From positions 1 through 34,834 of the forward strand of contig DASSPH010000036.1 in the NCBI GenBank assembly GCA_035699745.1: a DNA stretch of 34,834 bases, written 5' to 3'. The stretch's first letter is position 1. Each line of letters begins with the position of its first letter. The DNA comes from Vicinamibacterales bacterium. GTDB taxonomy: Bacteria > Acidobacteriota > Vicinamibacteria > Vicinamibacterales > 2-12-FULL-66-21. Below the pieces are notes generated by a model. The model did no database searches and had not been told where the DNA came from. It worked only from the letters and a program-made list of their open reading frames with translations. The position numbers were made by a program, and so were the translations under genes. Shown here in pieces: positions 1 through 8,744 of this stretch.

Positions 1-428
<428 letters not shown>

Positions 429-703
429 AATCGGCTCGCCCTTCGCTCGCCCGCATCCGCAGGCGCGCGCAGGACAGACCTCGTTTAACGCGAGAAGCCT
501 GTTTGAATCGGCTCTCTCTACGTTGTTCAGTTCGTCAAGTAATGAGTGGTTCGCATCTCGCCGCCGATCAGAACTGAAGACCGGTCAACGACTTGCGATG
601 CGCCACCCGCTGATACTCGACGGGTTGTGCTTGCACGTTCTATCTAGTTTTCAAAGAACCGGAACTGCCGTCCCCCCTGCCACATCGACCGTGTTTGGGG
701 GAA
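429..703 (-). other. rRNA operon 5' leader
   Basis: Transcribed leader between the proximal rRNA promoter and the mature 16S 5' end, about 275 nt long. It holds a boxA-like antitermination site at 648-659. Leaders of this kind normally pair with sequence downstream of 16S for RNase III processing, but the partner region is outside the window. No credible protein is encoded here. The rest of the gene-free block holds two promoters. At 740-902 and 933-1069 I see nothing further that I can support. Confidence 0.7.
648..659 (-). promoter_or_regulatory. boxA-like antitermination site of the rRNA leader
   Basis: Minus-strand GTTCTTTGAAAA lies about 45-56 nt after the predicted start from the proximal rRNA promoter. 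The CTTTnAAA core matches boxA elements that recruit NusB/NusE to rRNA transcripts. The assignment rests on motif and position only. Confidence 0.6.
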
Positions 704-710
704 CCTTCCA

Positions 711-739
711 ATCTTACTAACGCCTCGGGGCGTTGTCAA
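711..739 (-). promoter_or_regulatory. rRNA promoter, proximal (sigma-70 type)
   Basis: On the minus strand, TTGACA (739-734), a 17-nt spacer and TAAGAT (716-711) give a near-consensus promoter pointing at the 16S gene, with a start expected near 704. The spacer edge carries a 6-bp inverted repeat, AACGCC/GGCGTT, at 719-734. That repeat overlaps the end of the -35 box and could be an operator. Confidence 0.8.
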
Positions 740-902
740 CCCCTCGCCTTCTCTTTTCTCTTCATCTCCTCGCGCCGGCCGCTCTCCGCGGCGTGGCTCC
801 GACTTGAAGCGACTCATCGCGGGGCGTGTTCCAGCCGGGGGATGGGTCGAGCCGAGAAGGCTTGCTCTAGAAGATGCCCGGCGGACCGCGCCGAACCCAC
901 CC

Positions 903-932
903 AATATACGATCGTAAGCGATTGACTGTCAA
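903..932 (-). promoter_or_regulatory. rRNA promoter, distal (sigma-70 type)
   Basis: Minus-strand TTGACA (932-927), an 18-nt spacer and TATATT (908-903) form a second strong promoter about 190 bp upstream of the first, as in tandem rRNA promoters. The -35 box lies in a small palindrome, TTGACTGTCAA, at 922-932. It also lies about 140 bp after the stop codon of the upstream membrane-protein gene, so it isolates rRNA transcription from that gene. Confidence 0.75.
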
Positions 933-1069
933 CCTCTTGCGATCACGCCGCCACCCAGCATCTGCAGCGGCGGCTTCGTCGGGGCGGAAAGGCAGTATAG
1001 GAATTCGGCTCGCGCCGATCAAGCACAGCAGCAGCACTTTTTCCGCGCACGGCCGTCTCTGCCGCGCCT

Positions 1070-2872
1070 CTACCGCCGTCCAACCCGGCCGACAATCTCG
1101 ACCGGATAGCGCTCGCCAGCCTGGAACGGCGCCCGCTGCCGCGGATCGAAGAAGCGCACCCGCGTCGGCGCATGCACCTCGGCAAACGGGGCCCAGTCGA
1201 GCCGGCCGTACCGCTGCCCCCTGAACCGCGCACGGAACCGCGCCTGCTCCGCGTCCTCGAGCGCGAAGATCGCGACCCTTCCCGACGCCCGGAGCGCGTC
1301 GATCACCTCGTCCAGTCGATCCGCGGCAATCGCATCCCACGTCAGACTGGCGCGCCGGCCGTAATAGCGCACGCTGCCGCTCTGCTGGACCGCCAGCACC
1401 ACCGCCTGCTCGGTGAGCGCCCGTCCGGCATAGTCGCCGGCGAGACGGAACCGCGACTCCAGGATCGCCAGCTCGAACACCGCGCGCCGCCCGGCGACGT
1501 GCACGAACCACGCGCCCAGCGTGAGCACCACCACGGCGGCCGCGGCGCCGATCGCCCACGGACGCACGCGCGGCAGCAACTGCAGCAGCCGCATCACCAC
1601 GAGCATCGCCAGCACGAGCATCGGCGGCAGCGCCGGCAACAGGAATCGGAGGTACCACCAGTCGTCGAACACGGTGTAGGCGAGATAGGTCGCCACCGTC
1701 AGCGCCGCGGACGCGGCTGCCACCAGCACGATCCGGCGCTGCTCGCGCCGCCACGGCAGCAGCGGCGCGATCGCCGCCAGCGCCACCAACGGCGTGTGAG
1801 TCTCGAACAGCCACCGCGGATACCGCGACAGGTTCGGACCGACGTGGGCGAGCGCGAAGAGCACGTCCGTCGCGCCGTACCCCGACGCCAGCGGCGATCC
1901 GTACCGCACCGCATTCAGCGCCAGCATCGCGGCCAGCGCCGGCAGCGACGCGCCAGCGAACCGCAGCCACGAGGCCGCGCGCCAGGGCAGGAGCGCGAGC
2001 AGCGGCAGCGCGAGCACCGCCATGTTCGGGCGCATCAGGACGGCCGCCGACGCGCAGAGTCCGGCGGCGATCTCGCGCGCCGCGCGGCCGCGCGCCGGTT
2101 CGTTCTCGCCGGCGGCGCTCAATCCGACGAGCGCCGCCAGCCACAGCGCGGCGGCCGGCACGTCGCTCATCGGCTGCACCGCCTGATACAGAAAGATCGG
2201 GCTGCACGCCAGCAGCACGGCGGCGCCCGCGCCGGCGAGGTCGCTGTGGAGCGCGCGCCCGAGGCGGAATGTGCACCACACGGCCAGCACCGCGAACAGC
2301 GGGACGACGAGGAAGACGGCGTCGCGGCTGACGAGCGCGGCGGGAACCATGGCGAGCGCGAGCCCCGCCGCGCAGATCGGCACCGCGTCGTGCGGCGGCG
2401 CCGGCGACGGCACGAAGCCGATTGGCGCGAACGCCGCCGGCGGAACGATCGCGGACGCCAGCGGCAGCGGCGGCGGCAGACTGGCGCGGCCGTGCGCGAA
2501 CGCCTCCGCCTGCAGCACGTAGCAGGAGGAATCGGAACCGCCCGCCGCACGCGTGCTCCAGGCAATCGACACGACGAGCGTCGCCGCCGCGGCCACCGCC
2601 GCGACACGGGCGGGGAGGCGGCCGGCATCCCCGGCGAGCCGGCGCAGGAGGCGACGCGACTCGGGCGTGCCGAGCAGCGGCCACGCGATCCCGGCGAACG
2701 CCGCGGCGACGTACAGCGGACGGATCGGATCGCGCGCCACGAAGCGCGAGACGCCGGTGTGCACGCTGATGCCGCCCGACAGCGCGAGGATGGCGGACCA
2801 CGCCACCGCGATGCACGCGGCGGCGGCGCACGCCGCTCCGGCGTGGTGTCGTATAGTGGCGGCGCGGCGCAT
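1070..2872 (-). CDS. Polytopic membrane protein, GT-C (ArnT/PMT-like) glycosyltransferase family
   Basis: About 600 residues with many hydrophobic segments spread over the first three quarters and a soluble C-terminal tail. The first long extracytoplasmic loop after an N-terminal pair of helices carries GGSDSSCY near residue 114. An acidic residue at this place is typical of lipid-phosphosugar-dependent GT-C enzymes such as ArnT and PMT. A later QPMSDVPAAAL stretch near residue 240 is also common in that group. I infer transfer of a sugar from a polyprenyl-phosphate donor outside the inner membrane; the acceptor is unknown. The start is uncertain: ATG 2872 shares a GCATGC palindrome with the start of the divergent GT2 gene, and an upstream ATG at 2890 would overlap that gene. 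Neither has a good Shine-Dalgarno site. The adjacent GT2 could supply a donor. Confidence 0.8.
   Translation of the reverse strand: MRRAATIRHHAGAACAAAACIAVAWSAILALSGGISVHTGVSRFVARDPIRPLYVAAAFAGIAWPLLGTPESRRLLRRLAGDAGRLPARVAAVAAAATLVVSIAWSTRAAGGSDSSCYVLQAEAFAHGRASLPPPLPLASAIVPPAAFAPIGFVPSPAPPHDAVPICAAGLALAMVPAALVSRDAVFLVVPLFAVLAVWCTFRLGRALHSDLAGAGAAVLLACSPIFLYQAVQPMSDVPAAALWLAALVGLSAAGENEPARGRAAREIAAGLCASAAVLMRPNMAVLALPLLALLPWRAASWLRFAGASLPALAAMLALNAVRYGSPLASGYGATDVLFALAHVGPNLSRYPRWLFETHTPLVALAAIAPLLPWRREQRRIVLVAAASAALTVATYLAYTVFDDWWYLRFLLPALPPMLVLAMLVVMRLLQLLPRVRPWAIGAAAAVVVLTLGAWFVHVAGRRAVFELAILESRFRLAGDYAGRALTEQAVVLAVQQSGSVRYYGRRASLTWDAIAADRLDEVIDALRASGRVAIFALEDAEQARFRARFRGQRYGRLDWAPFAEVHAPTRVRFFDPRQRAPFQAGERYPVEIVGRVGRR
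2852..2857 (+). promoter_or_regulatory. Candidate -10 element for the GT2 gene
   Basis: TATAGT lies 13 nt before the ATG at 2871, which would give a leader of only about 6 nt. No convincing -35 is visible. The site lies inside the 5' coding end of the divergent membrane protein. Confidence 0.35.
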
Positions 2873-3566
2873 GCGTCTATCCGTCATCATCCCTGTTTAC
2901 AACGAAGAGCAGACCATTCATGAAGTGCTCGAGCGCGTTGCCGCCGTGGACCTCGGCGCGATCGAGATGGAGATCGTCGTCGCCAATGACGGATCGACCG
3001 ACGGCACGCGCCGCGCGATCGACGATCGGCGGCTGCCGCCGGACCTGCCGGTGCATGTCTACCACAGCCCGATCAACCTCGGAAAGGGCGCGGCCGTCCG
3101 GCTCGGCCTGGCCTTCGCCACCGGCGACGTGCTGCTCATCCAGGACGCCGACCTCGAGCTCGATCCGAACGAGTACACGCGGCTGCTCGAGCCCATCGTC
3201 GCCGGCCGCGCCGAGATCGTCTACGGATCGCGATTCCTCGCGCCCAGCGCCAACGTGCCGATGAAGTCGCGCACGGCGAACCGTTTCCTCACGATGCTCA
3301 CCAACCTGCTGTTCGGCGGGCGGCTCACCGACATGGAGACCGCCTACAAAGTGATGCGGCGGGAGGCGCTCACAGGGATCCGGCTGCGCTGCGTCGGCTT
3401 CGACATCGAACCGGAGTTGACCGCGCGCCTGCTGCGCGCCGGCCGGAGGATCGTCGAGGTCCCGATCTCGTACAACCCGCGACGGCTCGACGAGGGCAAG
3501 AAGATGCGCTGGATCGACGGCGTCGACGCGATCTATACACTGCTGAAATGCCGCCTGACCTCCTGA
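2871..3566 (+). CDS. Family 2 glycosyltransferase, dolichol-phosphate mannose synthase-like
   Basis: A 231-residue GT-A fold transferase. It opens with the typical SVIIPVYNEEQTI at residues 4-16, followed by the nucleotide-binding NDGSTDGT at 39-46 and the metal-binding DAD at 92-94 inside IQDADLELDP. GSRFLAP follows near 122. Length and motifs match soluble polyprenyl-phosphate glycosyltransferases (DPMS-like) that load a sugar from a nucleotide donor onto polyprenyl phosphate at the cytoplasmic face. No C-terminal membrane helices are present. I chose the start at 2871 because family members begin just before the SVIIPVYNE strand; upstream in-frame sequence is antisense to the divergent gene. 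The 3' end overlaps the next gene by 19 bp, so the two are cotranscribed. Products of this kind typically serve GT-C enzymes like the two flanking membrane proteins. Confidence 0.9.
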   Translation: MRLSVIIPVYNEEQTIHEVLERVAAVDLGAIEMEIVVANDGSTDGTRRAIDDRRLPPDLPVHVYHSPINLGKGAAVRLGLAFATGDVLLIQDADLELDPNEYTRLLEPIVAGRAEIVYGSRFLAPSANVPMKSRTANRFLTMLTNLLFGGRLTDMETAYKVMRREALTGIRLRCVGFDIEPELTARLLRAGRRIVEVPISYNPRRLDEGKKMRWIDGVDAIYTLLKCRLTS

Positions 3567-4648
3567 GGAGGTGGCCGCTCCTCGTCGCGCTCGCGATCCT
3601 CGGCTTCGGCGTTCCGCTGTCGCTCGGCGCGCGCGCCTCCCTGCCGCCGCCCGTCTACTTCCTCCACGATCAGCAGCACTACCGGGAGATGGCCACGCCG
3701 GGTGCGGCGCGCCGAGTCGCGCCGTACTCCTGGCGGCTCCTGCCGTCCGCCATCGTGCGGGCGACGGGGCTGCCAGCGGGCACCGGTTTCCACGCGCTGA
3801 CGCTGACGGCGCTCGCGCTCATCCCGCCGGCGATCGCGATCATGATGGCGGCAGCAGGGATCTCCGCCGGCACCGCGCTGATGGCCGGCGCGATCGCGGC
3901 ATTCGCGCCGGCCGTCGCCGGATACCTGTCGTGGGACTTCATCCGCCCGGACGGCCTCTCGCTGCTCTTGATCGTGCTCGCCGCCTCGGCGGCGATGCGC
4001 GGCCGTCCGGTGGTGTTCGCGGCCGCGATGGCCGCGCTCAGCGTCACCAAGGAAACCTGGGTCATCGCCGCGGCGTTCGCGCTGGTCTGGTCGCGCGCCT
4101 ACGCGCGGTCGTTCTGGAAATCGGCGCTGGCCGGAACGCTGCTCGCCCTCGCGGCAGCGGTGGCGGTGCGGCTGGCGATCCCCTCCGCGGAGCCGTACTC
4201 GTGGGCCGCCAACGCTCGCGATCTCTACTGGCCTCTCGATCCGCGGACGGTCTCGCGACGGCTGCTCCTCGCGACAACCGGGACGTGGACCGTACTCACA
4301 CCGCTCGCGGCGTTCGCGCTCGCGCGGCACGCCGGCGAGCCCCGCGCGTGGACGGTCGGGCTCTGCGTGACGATCGCGACGGCGCAGATCCTGGTCGCCA
4401 TCGACACGCAGCGCCTGGTCGCCGCCGCGCTGCCGTTCATCCTGCTCGCCTGTGCGTGGGAACTCGATCGCCTCGACCCGACGCCGCGCGCCGCCGTGGC
4501 CGGCGCGCTCGCCGCCGCGCAGATCCCCTGGCTCCTCAGCTACGCGCGGATCTGGACGCCGCCGCTGCGCGGCATCGAAATCGTCCTGCTGGCCGCCGCG
4601 GCCGCCGCCGCGATCCTCGCCAGGCGTCAGCGCAGCTTGACGATGTGA
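3548..4648 (+). CDS. Polytopic membrane protein, possibly GT-C type
   Basis: A 366-residue protein made largely of hydrophobic helices. The first is at about residues 10-28, and it is followed by an extracytoplasmic loop holding FLHDQQHYREMA (Asp41). Further pairs of helices run to the C-terminus, ending in an Ala-rich helix and a short basic tail. The acidic residue in the first loop and the overall layout recall GT-C sugar transferases, but no family was recognised with certainty. The gene starts inside the last codons of the GT2 gene (19-bp overlap), so the two are coupled. The 3' end overlaps the end of tyrS on the other strand by 22 bp. Alternative: an uncharacterised membrane protein that is not a transferase. 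Confidence 0.75.
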   Translation: MPPDLLRRWPLLVALAILGFGVPLSLGARASLPPPVYFLHDQQHYREMATPGAARRVAPYSWRLLPSAIVRATGLPAGTGFHALTLTALALIPPAIAIMMAAAGISAGTALMAGAIAAFAPAVAGYLSWDFIRPDGLSLLLIVLAASAAMRGRPVVFAAAMAALSVTKETWVIAAAFALVWSRAYARSFWKSALAGTLLALAAAVAVRLAIPSAEPYSWAANARDLYWPLDPRTVSRRLLLATTGTWTVLTPLAAFALARHAGEPRAWTVGLCVTIATAQILVAIDTQRLVAAALPFILLACAWELDRLDPTPRAAVAGALAAAQIPWLLSYARIWTPPLRGIEIVLLAAAAAAAILARRQRSLTM

Positions 4649-5895
4649 TGGTCTTTGCGCCCCTTGCGGAGGACGAACAGCGTGCCGCCGATCGCGTCGG
4701 CCGGCGTGAGCCGCGCCCGTTCCTCGGTCGCACGGACGTTGTTCACGTAGATGCCGCGGCTCTTGATCAGCCGCACGGCTTCGCTGCGCGACGGGGCGAG
4801 CTTCACCGTGGCGAGCAGCTCGGCGAGCGGCATGCCGTCGGGCGGCAGCGACAGCTCCGTTGACGGGGCGTCTTCGAACACCATCAACACGTCCTGGATC
4901 GCGGCGTGGCGGATGTCCTCGCCGAACAGGACGTCGGCCGCCCGTTCGGCGCGCTGCACCTGATCCTCGCCGTGGACCAGCGCGGTCACGTCGCGCGCCA
5001 GCGCGCGCTGCGCCTCGCGGCGCTCCGGCCGCTCGCTGACCGCCTGCGCGAGCGCGTCGATCTCTTCACGCGGCTTGAAGGTGAAGAACTTCAGGTAGCG
5101 CACCACGTCGCGGTCGTCGGCGTTCAGCCAGAACTGGTAGAAGCGGAACGGGGAGGTGCGCGCGGCATCCAGCCACACCGTCCCGGCCTCGGTCTTGCCG
5201 AACTTCGTACCCGCCGCCGTGGTCATCAGCGGCCACACCAGGCCGTGGACCTTGCGGTTGCGCAGCTTGCGCACGAGCTCGATGCCGGCAGTGATGTTCC
5301 CCCACTGATCGCTGCCGCCCATCTGCAGCGTGCACTGATAGCGGTCGAACAGCTCGAGGTAATCGCGCGCCTGCAGGAGCGGGTAGCTGAACTCGGTGAA
5401 GGAGATGCCTTCGTCGCTCTCCAGCCGCCGGCTCACCGCCTCCTTCTGAAGCAGGTAATTGACCGTGAAGTACTTGCCGGTGTCGCGCAGGAAGCCGAGC
5501 AGGTCGAACGACGCCAGCCAGTCGGCGTTGTTGATGATCCGCGCGGGATTGGTGCGGCTCTCGAAGTCGAGCACGCGGGCGAGCTGCGGCCGGATGCCGG
5601 CGATGTTGCGCTCGATGTCCTCGCGCGAGAGCAGCGGCCGTTCCTGCGTGGGTTTGGGATCGCCGATCATCCCGGTGCCGCCGCCGACGATCGCAATCGG
5701 GACGTGCCCGAACCGCTGCACCCGCGCGAGTCCCAGCATGGTGAGCAGCGAGCCGACGTGCAGGCTGTCGGCGGTGGGATCGAAACCGATGTAAGTGGTC
5801 ACCGGCCCGGCGGCGAGCGCGTCGCGCAGGCCGTCGGTCGACTCCGACACCATGCCGCGCCAGAGCAGGTCCTCGTACAAATCCACGCCAGCCAT
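4627..5895 (-). CDS. tyrS: Tyrosyl-tRNA synthetase
   Basis: A 422-residue class I aminoacyl-tRNA synthetase that attaches tyrosine to tRNA-Tyr. The HIGH-type motif is HVGSL at residues 46-50, within YIGFDPTADSLHVGSL. The KMSKS-type motif is KFGKT at 231-235. QMGGSDQWGNI at 191-201 is part of the tyrosine pocket and is highly conserved in TyrRS. A C-terminal S4 RNA-binding domain covers about residues 355-420 (LAPSRSEAVRLIKSRGIYVNN). The length is normal for bacterial TyrRS. ATG 5895 was chosen because it places DLYEDLLWRG at the N-terminus as in homologues; an upstream ATG at 5928 would add 11 residues. Only 31 bp separate it from the divergent phosphoesterase start, and no Shine-Dalgarno site is visible. 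A -10-like TATAGT directly upstream suggests a leaderless transcript. Confidence 0.97.
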   Translation of the reverse strand: MAGVDLYEDLLWRGMVSESTDGLRDALAAGPVTTYIGFDPTADSLHVGSLLTMLGLARVQRFGHVPIAIVGGGTGMIGDPKPTQERPLLSREDIERNIAGIRPQLARVLDFESRTNPARIINNADWLASFDLLGFLRDTGKYFTVNYLLQKEAVSRRLESDEGISFTEFSYPLLQARDYLELFDRYQCTLQMGGSDQWGNITAGIELVRKLRNRKVHGLVWPLMTTAAGTKFGKTEAGTVWLDAARTSPFRFYQFWLNADDRDVVRYLKFFTFKPREEIDALAQAVSERPERREAQRALARDVTALVHGEDQVQRAERAADVLFGEDIRHAAIQDVLMVFEDAPSTELSLPPDGMPLAELLATVKLAPSRSEAVRLIKSRGIYVNNVRATEERARLTPADAIGGTLFVLRKGRKDHHIVKLR

Positions 5896-5902
5896 CGCCC
5901 GT

Positions 5903-5918
5903 ACTATATTGCTAATAT
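5903..5918. promoter_or_regulatory. Face-to-face -10 elements of tyrS and the metallophosphoesterase gene
   Basis: The 31 bp between the two starts hold a TATAGT hexamer on the minus strand (5908-5903), ending 7 nt before the tyrS ATG. A TAATAT hexamer on the plus strand (5913-5918) ends 8 nt before the phosphoesterase ATG. Both predict transcription starting at or within 1-2 nt of the start codon. No clear -35 is seen for either. The AT-rich patch stands out in this GC-rich sequence. Confidence 0.5.
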
Positions 5919-5926
5919 CAGGCTGC

Positions 5927-6784
5927 ATGCCCGCCGAAGGCCGTGCGGCCCGTCCCTCCGTGTCGATCACGCGCCGCAATCTGCTGAAGGGTCTGTTCGG
6001 CGTCGGGCTCGGCGTCGCGACCGGCACCGCCGCGCACGGCTTCCTCTACGAGCGCCATCATCTCGAGCTGACGCGGCTTCGCTTTCCCGTCGCGGGTCTG
6101 CCGGAGCCGCTGCGCGGATTCCGCATCGGCGTGCTCACCGACATCCATCGCAGCAAGGACGTCTCGCACGACATGGTGGCGCGGGCGGTGTCGCTGATCA
6201 TGCGCGAGGCTCCCGATCTGATCCTGCTCGGCGGCGACTACGTCAGCTTCGGCGACCGCCGCTACGCGCAGCCCGCCGCCGAGGCGCTGGCGCCGCTGTC
6301 CGCGCCGCACGGCGTCCTCGCCGTGCTCGGCAACCACGACGACGATCGCGAGGTGCCGGCGGCGCTGGCCGCGAAGGGATTCACCGTCCTGCGCGACGCG
6401 CGCACGCGGCTGACGCTGCGCGGCGAGACGGTGGACTTCGCCGGCATCCGCTTCTGGACCTACAAGGCGATCGACATCGCGCACGTGGTCCGCGGCGCGG
6501 TGCCGATGACGTTCCTGCTGGCGCACACGCCGAAGCGGCTGTTCGAGGCGCAGCAGCTCGCCGTGCCGGCGGTGATCAGCGGGCACACGCATGGCGGCCA
6601 GATCGTCCTGCCCGGGATCGGCGCCATCGCGGCGCGCGAGTTCCCCGTCGTCTCCGGCGTGGAACAGCGGCAGGGCACGTCGATCTTCGTCAGCCGCGGC
6701 GTGGGTACGGTCTACGTGCCGGTGCGGATCAATTGCCCGCCGGAAGTCGCGGTGCTGACGCTCGAGCCGGTCGCGCGCGCGTAG
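5927..6784 (+). CDS. Tat-exported metallophosphoesterase (YkuE/YaeI-like)
   Basis: A 285-residue calcineurin-like phosphoesterase. The binuclear metal site is seen as TDIH at 71-74, GGDYV at 102-106, GNHD at 135-138 and GHTHGGQ at 219-225, in the order and spacing of the PF00149 family. The N-terminus has a twin-arginine signal, ITRRNLLKG at 14-22, followed by a hydrophobic stretch to about residue 40. It is therefore probably folded in the cytoplasm and exported or membrane-anchored by Tat. Related YkuE/YaeI proteins act on phosphodiester or lipid substrates at the membrane; the substrate here is unknown. ATG 5927 begins just before the Tat signal and no Shine-Dalgarno site precedes it. The stop lies only 6 nt from the end of purN, which converges on it. 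Confidence 0.9.
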   Translation: MPAEGRAARPSVSITRRNLLKGLFGVGLGVATGTAAHGFLYERHHLELTRLRFPVAGLPEPLRGFRIGVLTDIHRSKDVSHDMVARAVSLIMREAPDLILLGGDYVSFGDRRYAQPAAEALAPLSAPHGVLAVLGNHDDDREVPAALAAKGFTVLRDARTRLTLRGETVDFAGIRFWTYKAIDIAHVVRGAVPMTFLLAHTPKRLFEAQQLAVPAVISGHTHGGQIVLPGIGAIAAREFPVVSGVEQRQGTSIFVSRGVGTVYVPVRINCPPEVAVLTLEPVARA

Positions 6785-6790
6785 CCGCGC

Positions 6791-7414
6791 TCACTTCGCG
6801 GCGCGGACGAAGCGGCGCCCTTCGATCCGCCATTCCCGCGCCAGCACCAGCCCCACGGCCTCCGGATAGATCTGGTGTTCGGCGTCGAGGATCCGCGCCG
6901 CGAGCGTCTCCGGCGTGTCGTCGTCTTCGACCGGGACGGCGCGCTGCAGAACGATCGGACCGCCGTCGAGCTCGCCGGTGACGAGGTGCACGGTGGCGCC
7001 GGCGACCTTCGTGCCGTACGTCCACGCCTGGCGCTGCGCGTCGACGCCCGGAAAGGCGGGGAGGAGCGACGGGTGGATGTTGAGGATGGCATCCGGGAAG
7101 GCGTCGAGGAAGGTCGGGCCGAGCAGGCGCATGAACCCGGCGAGGCAGACGAGCGCGACCTGCCGCGCGCGGAGTTCGGCGACGACCGCCTCCTCGAAGG
7201 CGGCGCGCGTCGGGAAATCGCGATGGGGGATGGCGACGGCGGGGATGCCCGCCGTCCGCGCCCGCGCGAGACCGTCGGCGTCGGCGCGGTTGGCGATCAC
7301 GACGGCGATCTCGGCGCGGAGCCGGCCGTCCGCGATCGCGTCGATCAGCGCCTGCAGGTTGCTGCCGCGCCCCGAGATGAGCACGCCGACCCGCCGTCCG
7401 GGGTCAGACGCCAA
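6791..7414 (-). CDS. purN: Phosphoribosylglycinamide formyltransferase (PurN)
   Basis: Transfers a formyl group from 10-formyl-tetrahydrofolate to GAR, the third step of IMP synthesis. VGVLISGRGSNL binds the phosphoribosyl group. Catalytic Asn and His are in LNIHPSLLPAFPG and the Asp is in TGELDGGPI, with the same mutual spacing as E. coli Asn106, His108 and Asp144. I chose the TTG at 7414. It gives 207 residues, close to the E. coli length, and has a GGAGG Shine-Dalgarno site at 7426-7422 with a 7-nt spacer. Upstream in-frame ATGs at 7498-7534 would add up to 40 residues translated from a REP-like palindrome and the antisense of a transposase scar. The start region lies in the loop of a REP-derived inverted repeat. 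It is the last gene of the purine operon, separated from purM by 241 bp. Confidence 0.93.
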   Translation of the reverse strand: MASDPGRRVGVLISGRGSNLQALIDAIADGRLRAEIAVVIANRADADGLARARTAGIPAVAIPHRDFPTRAAFEEAVVAELRARQVALVCLAGFMRLLGPTFLDAFPDAILNIHPSLLPAFPGVDAQRQAWTYGTKVAGATVHLVTGELDGGPIVLQRAVPVEDDDTPETLAARILDAEHQIYPEAVGLVLAREWRIEGRRFVRAAK

Positions 7415-7452
7415 TTCGAGGCCTCCGGCGTGAGGTCGGGGTCTGACCCCGA
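7400..7452. repeat. REP-like palindrome pair over the purN translation start
   Basis: A 17-nt perfect palindrome with 8-bp arms, TCGGGGTC-T-GACCCCGA, lies at 7436-7452. A half copy, GGGGTCAGAC, lies at 7400-7409. The half copy is the exact reverse complement of GTCTGACCCC at 7441-7450, so in purN mRNA a 10-bp stem can enclose a 31-nt loop. That loop holds the GGAGG Shine-Dalgarno site (7426-7422) and the TTG start (7414). Such GTCAGACCCC palindromes resemble REP elements that accompany RAYT genes, and a RAYT remnant begins 45 bp away at 7497. Confidence 0.7.
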
Positions 7453-7496
7453 TTGACACGGGCCGGCCGCGGCGAGACCGTGTCGGTTCGATCGCC

Positions 7497-7642
7497 ATGG
7501 CGATCGGCATCATCGCCAGACCGCGGCGGTTCACTCCTGGCGGATGCGTGTATCACGTGTGCAACCGGGGCTCGCGAAGGGCGTGATCCTGGAGACGTCC
7601 GAGGATTATGCCGCGTTCTGCTCGTGACTGGAAGAAGCGGGA
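7497..7642 (+). pseudogene. Remnant of a REP-associated tyrosine transposase (RAYT, Y1 family)
   Basis: Frame 1 from ATG 7497 reads MAIGIIARPRRFTPGG, then CVYHVCNRGSRRA and a stop at 7584. The second part matches the well-known N-terminus of Y1/RAYT transposases (RP-R-hydrophobic-PGG-x-x-YHV-x-NRG). After a frameshift near 7575-7585 the similarity continues as AKGVILETSEDYAAF. It passes an in-frame stop at 7625 and goes on as LEEAG, equal to the family's LFE...DYxAF...LxEA segment. Only about 50 of the usual 200-300 residues remain. The catalytic HUH motif and the Tyr residue are absent. The scar lies antisense between purM and purN. Basis: sequence pattern and memory of the family; no search was run. 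Confidence 0.75.
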
Positions 7643-7655
7643 GGCAAGAGGCCGA

Positions 7656-8681
<1,026 letters not shown>

Positions 8682-8744
8682 ACCCAGCCGTGCGGCGCCG
8701 CTCGGCGGCGCGCCTCTGCCCTCTTCCTGCACTCGCCGTCGCCG

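Noticed and set aside
1034-1045. T run (CTTTTTCC) as a terminator after the membrane-protein gene
   Set aside because: It is on the wrong strand for that gene and no stem precedes it.
867-2831. Long minus-strand open frame of about 650 codons, and a plus-strand one at 1172-2923
   Set aside because: Both are Arg/Ala/Gly-rich shadows of the GT-C membrane protein frame, caused by high GC content; neither has domains.
4906-6981. Plus-strand frame of 691 codons across tyrS and the phosphoesterase
   Set aside because: It spans antisense tyrS and an alternate frame of the phosphoesterase; no domain.
7415-7534. N-terminal extension of PurN to upstream ATG codons
   Set aside because: It would translate a REP palindrome and transposase antisense; the TTG at 7414 has a better Shine-Dalgarno site and gives the family's normal length.
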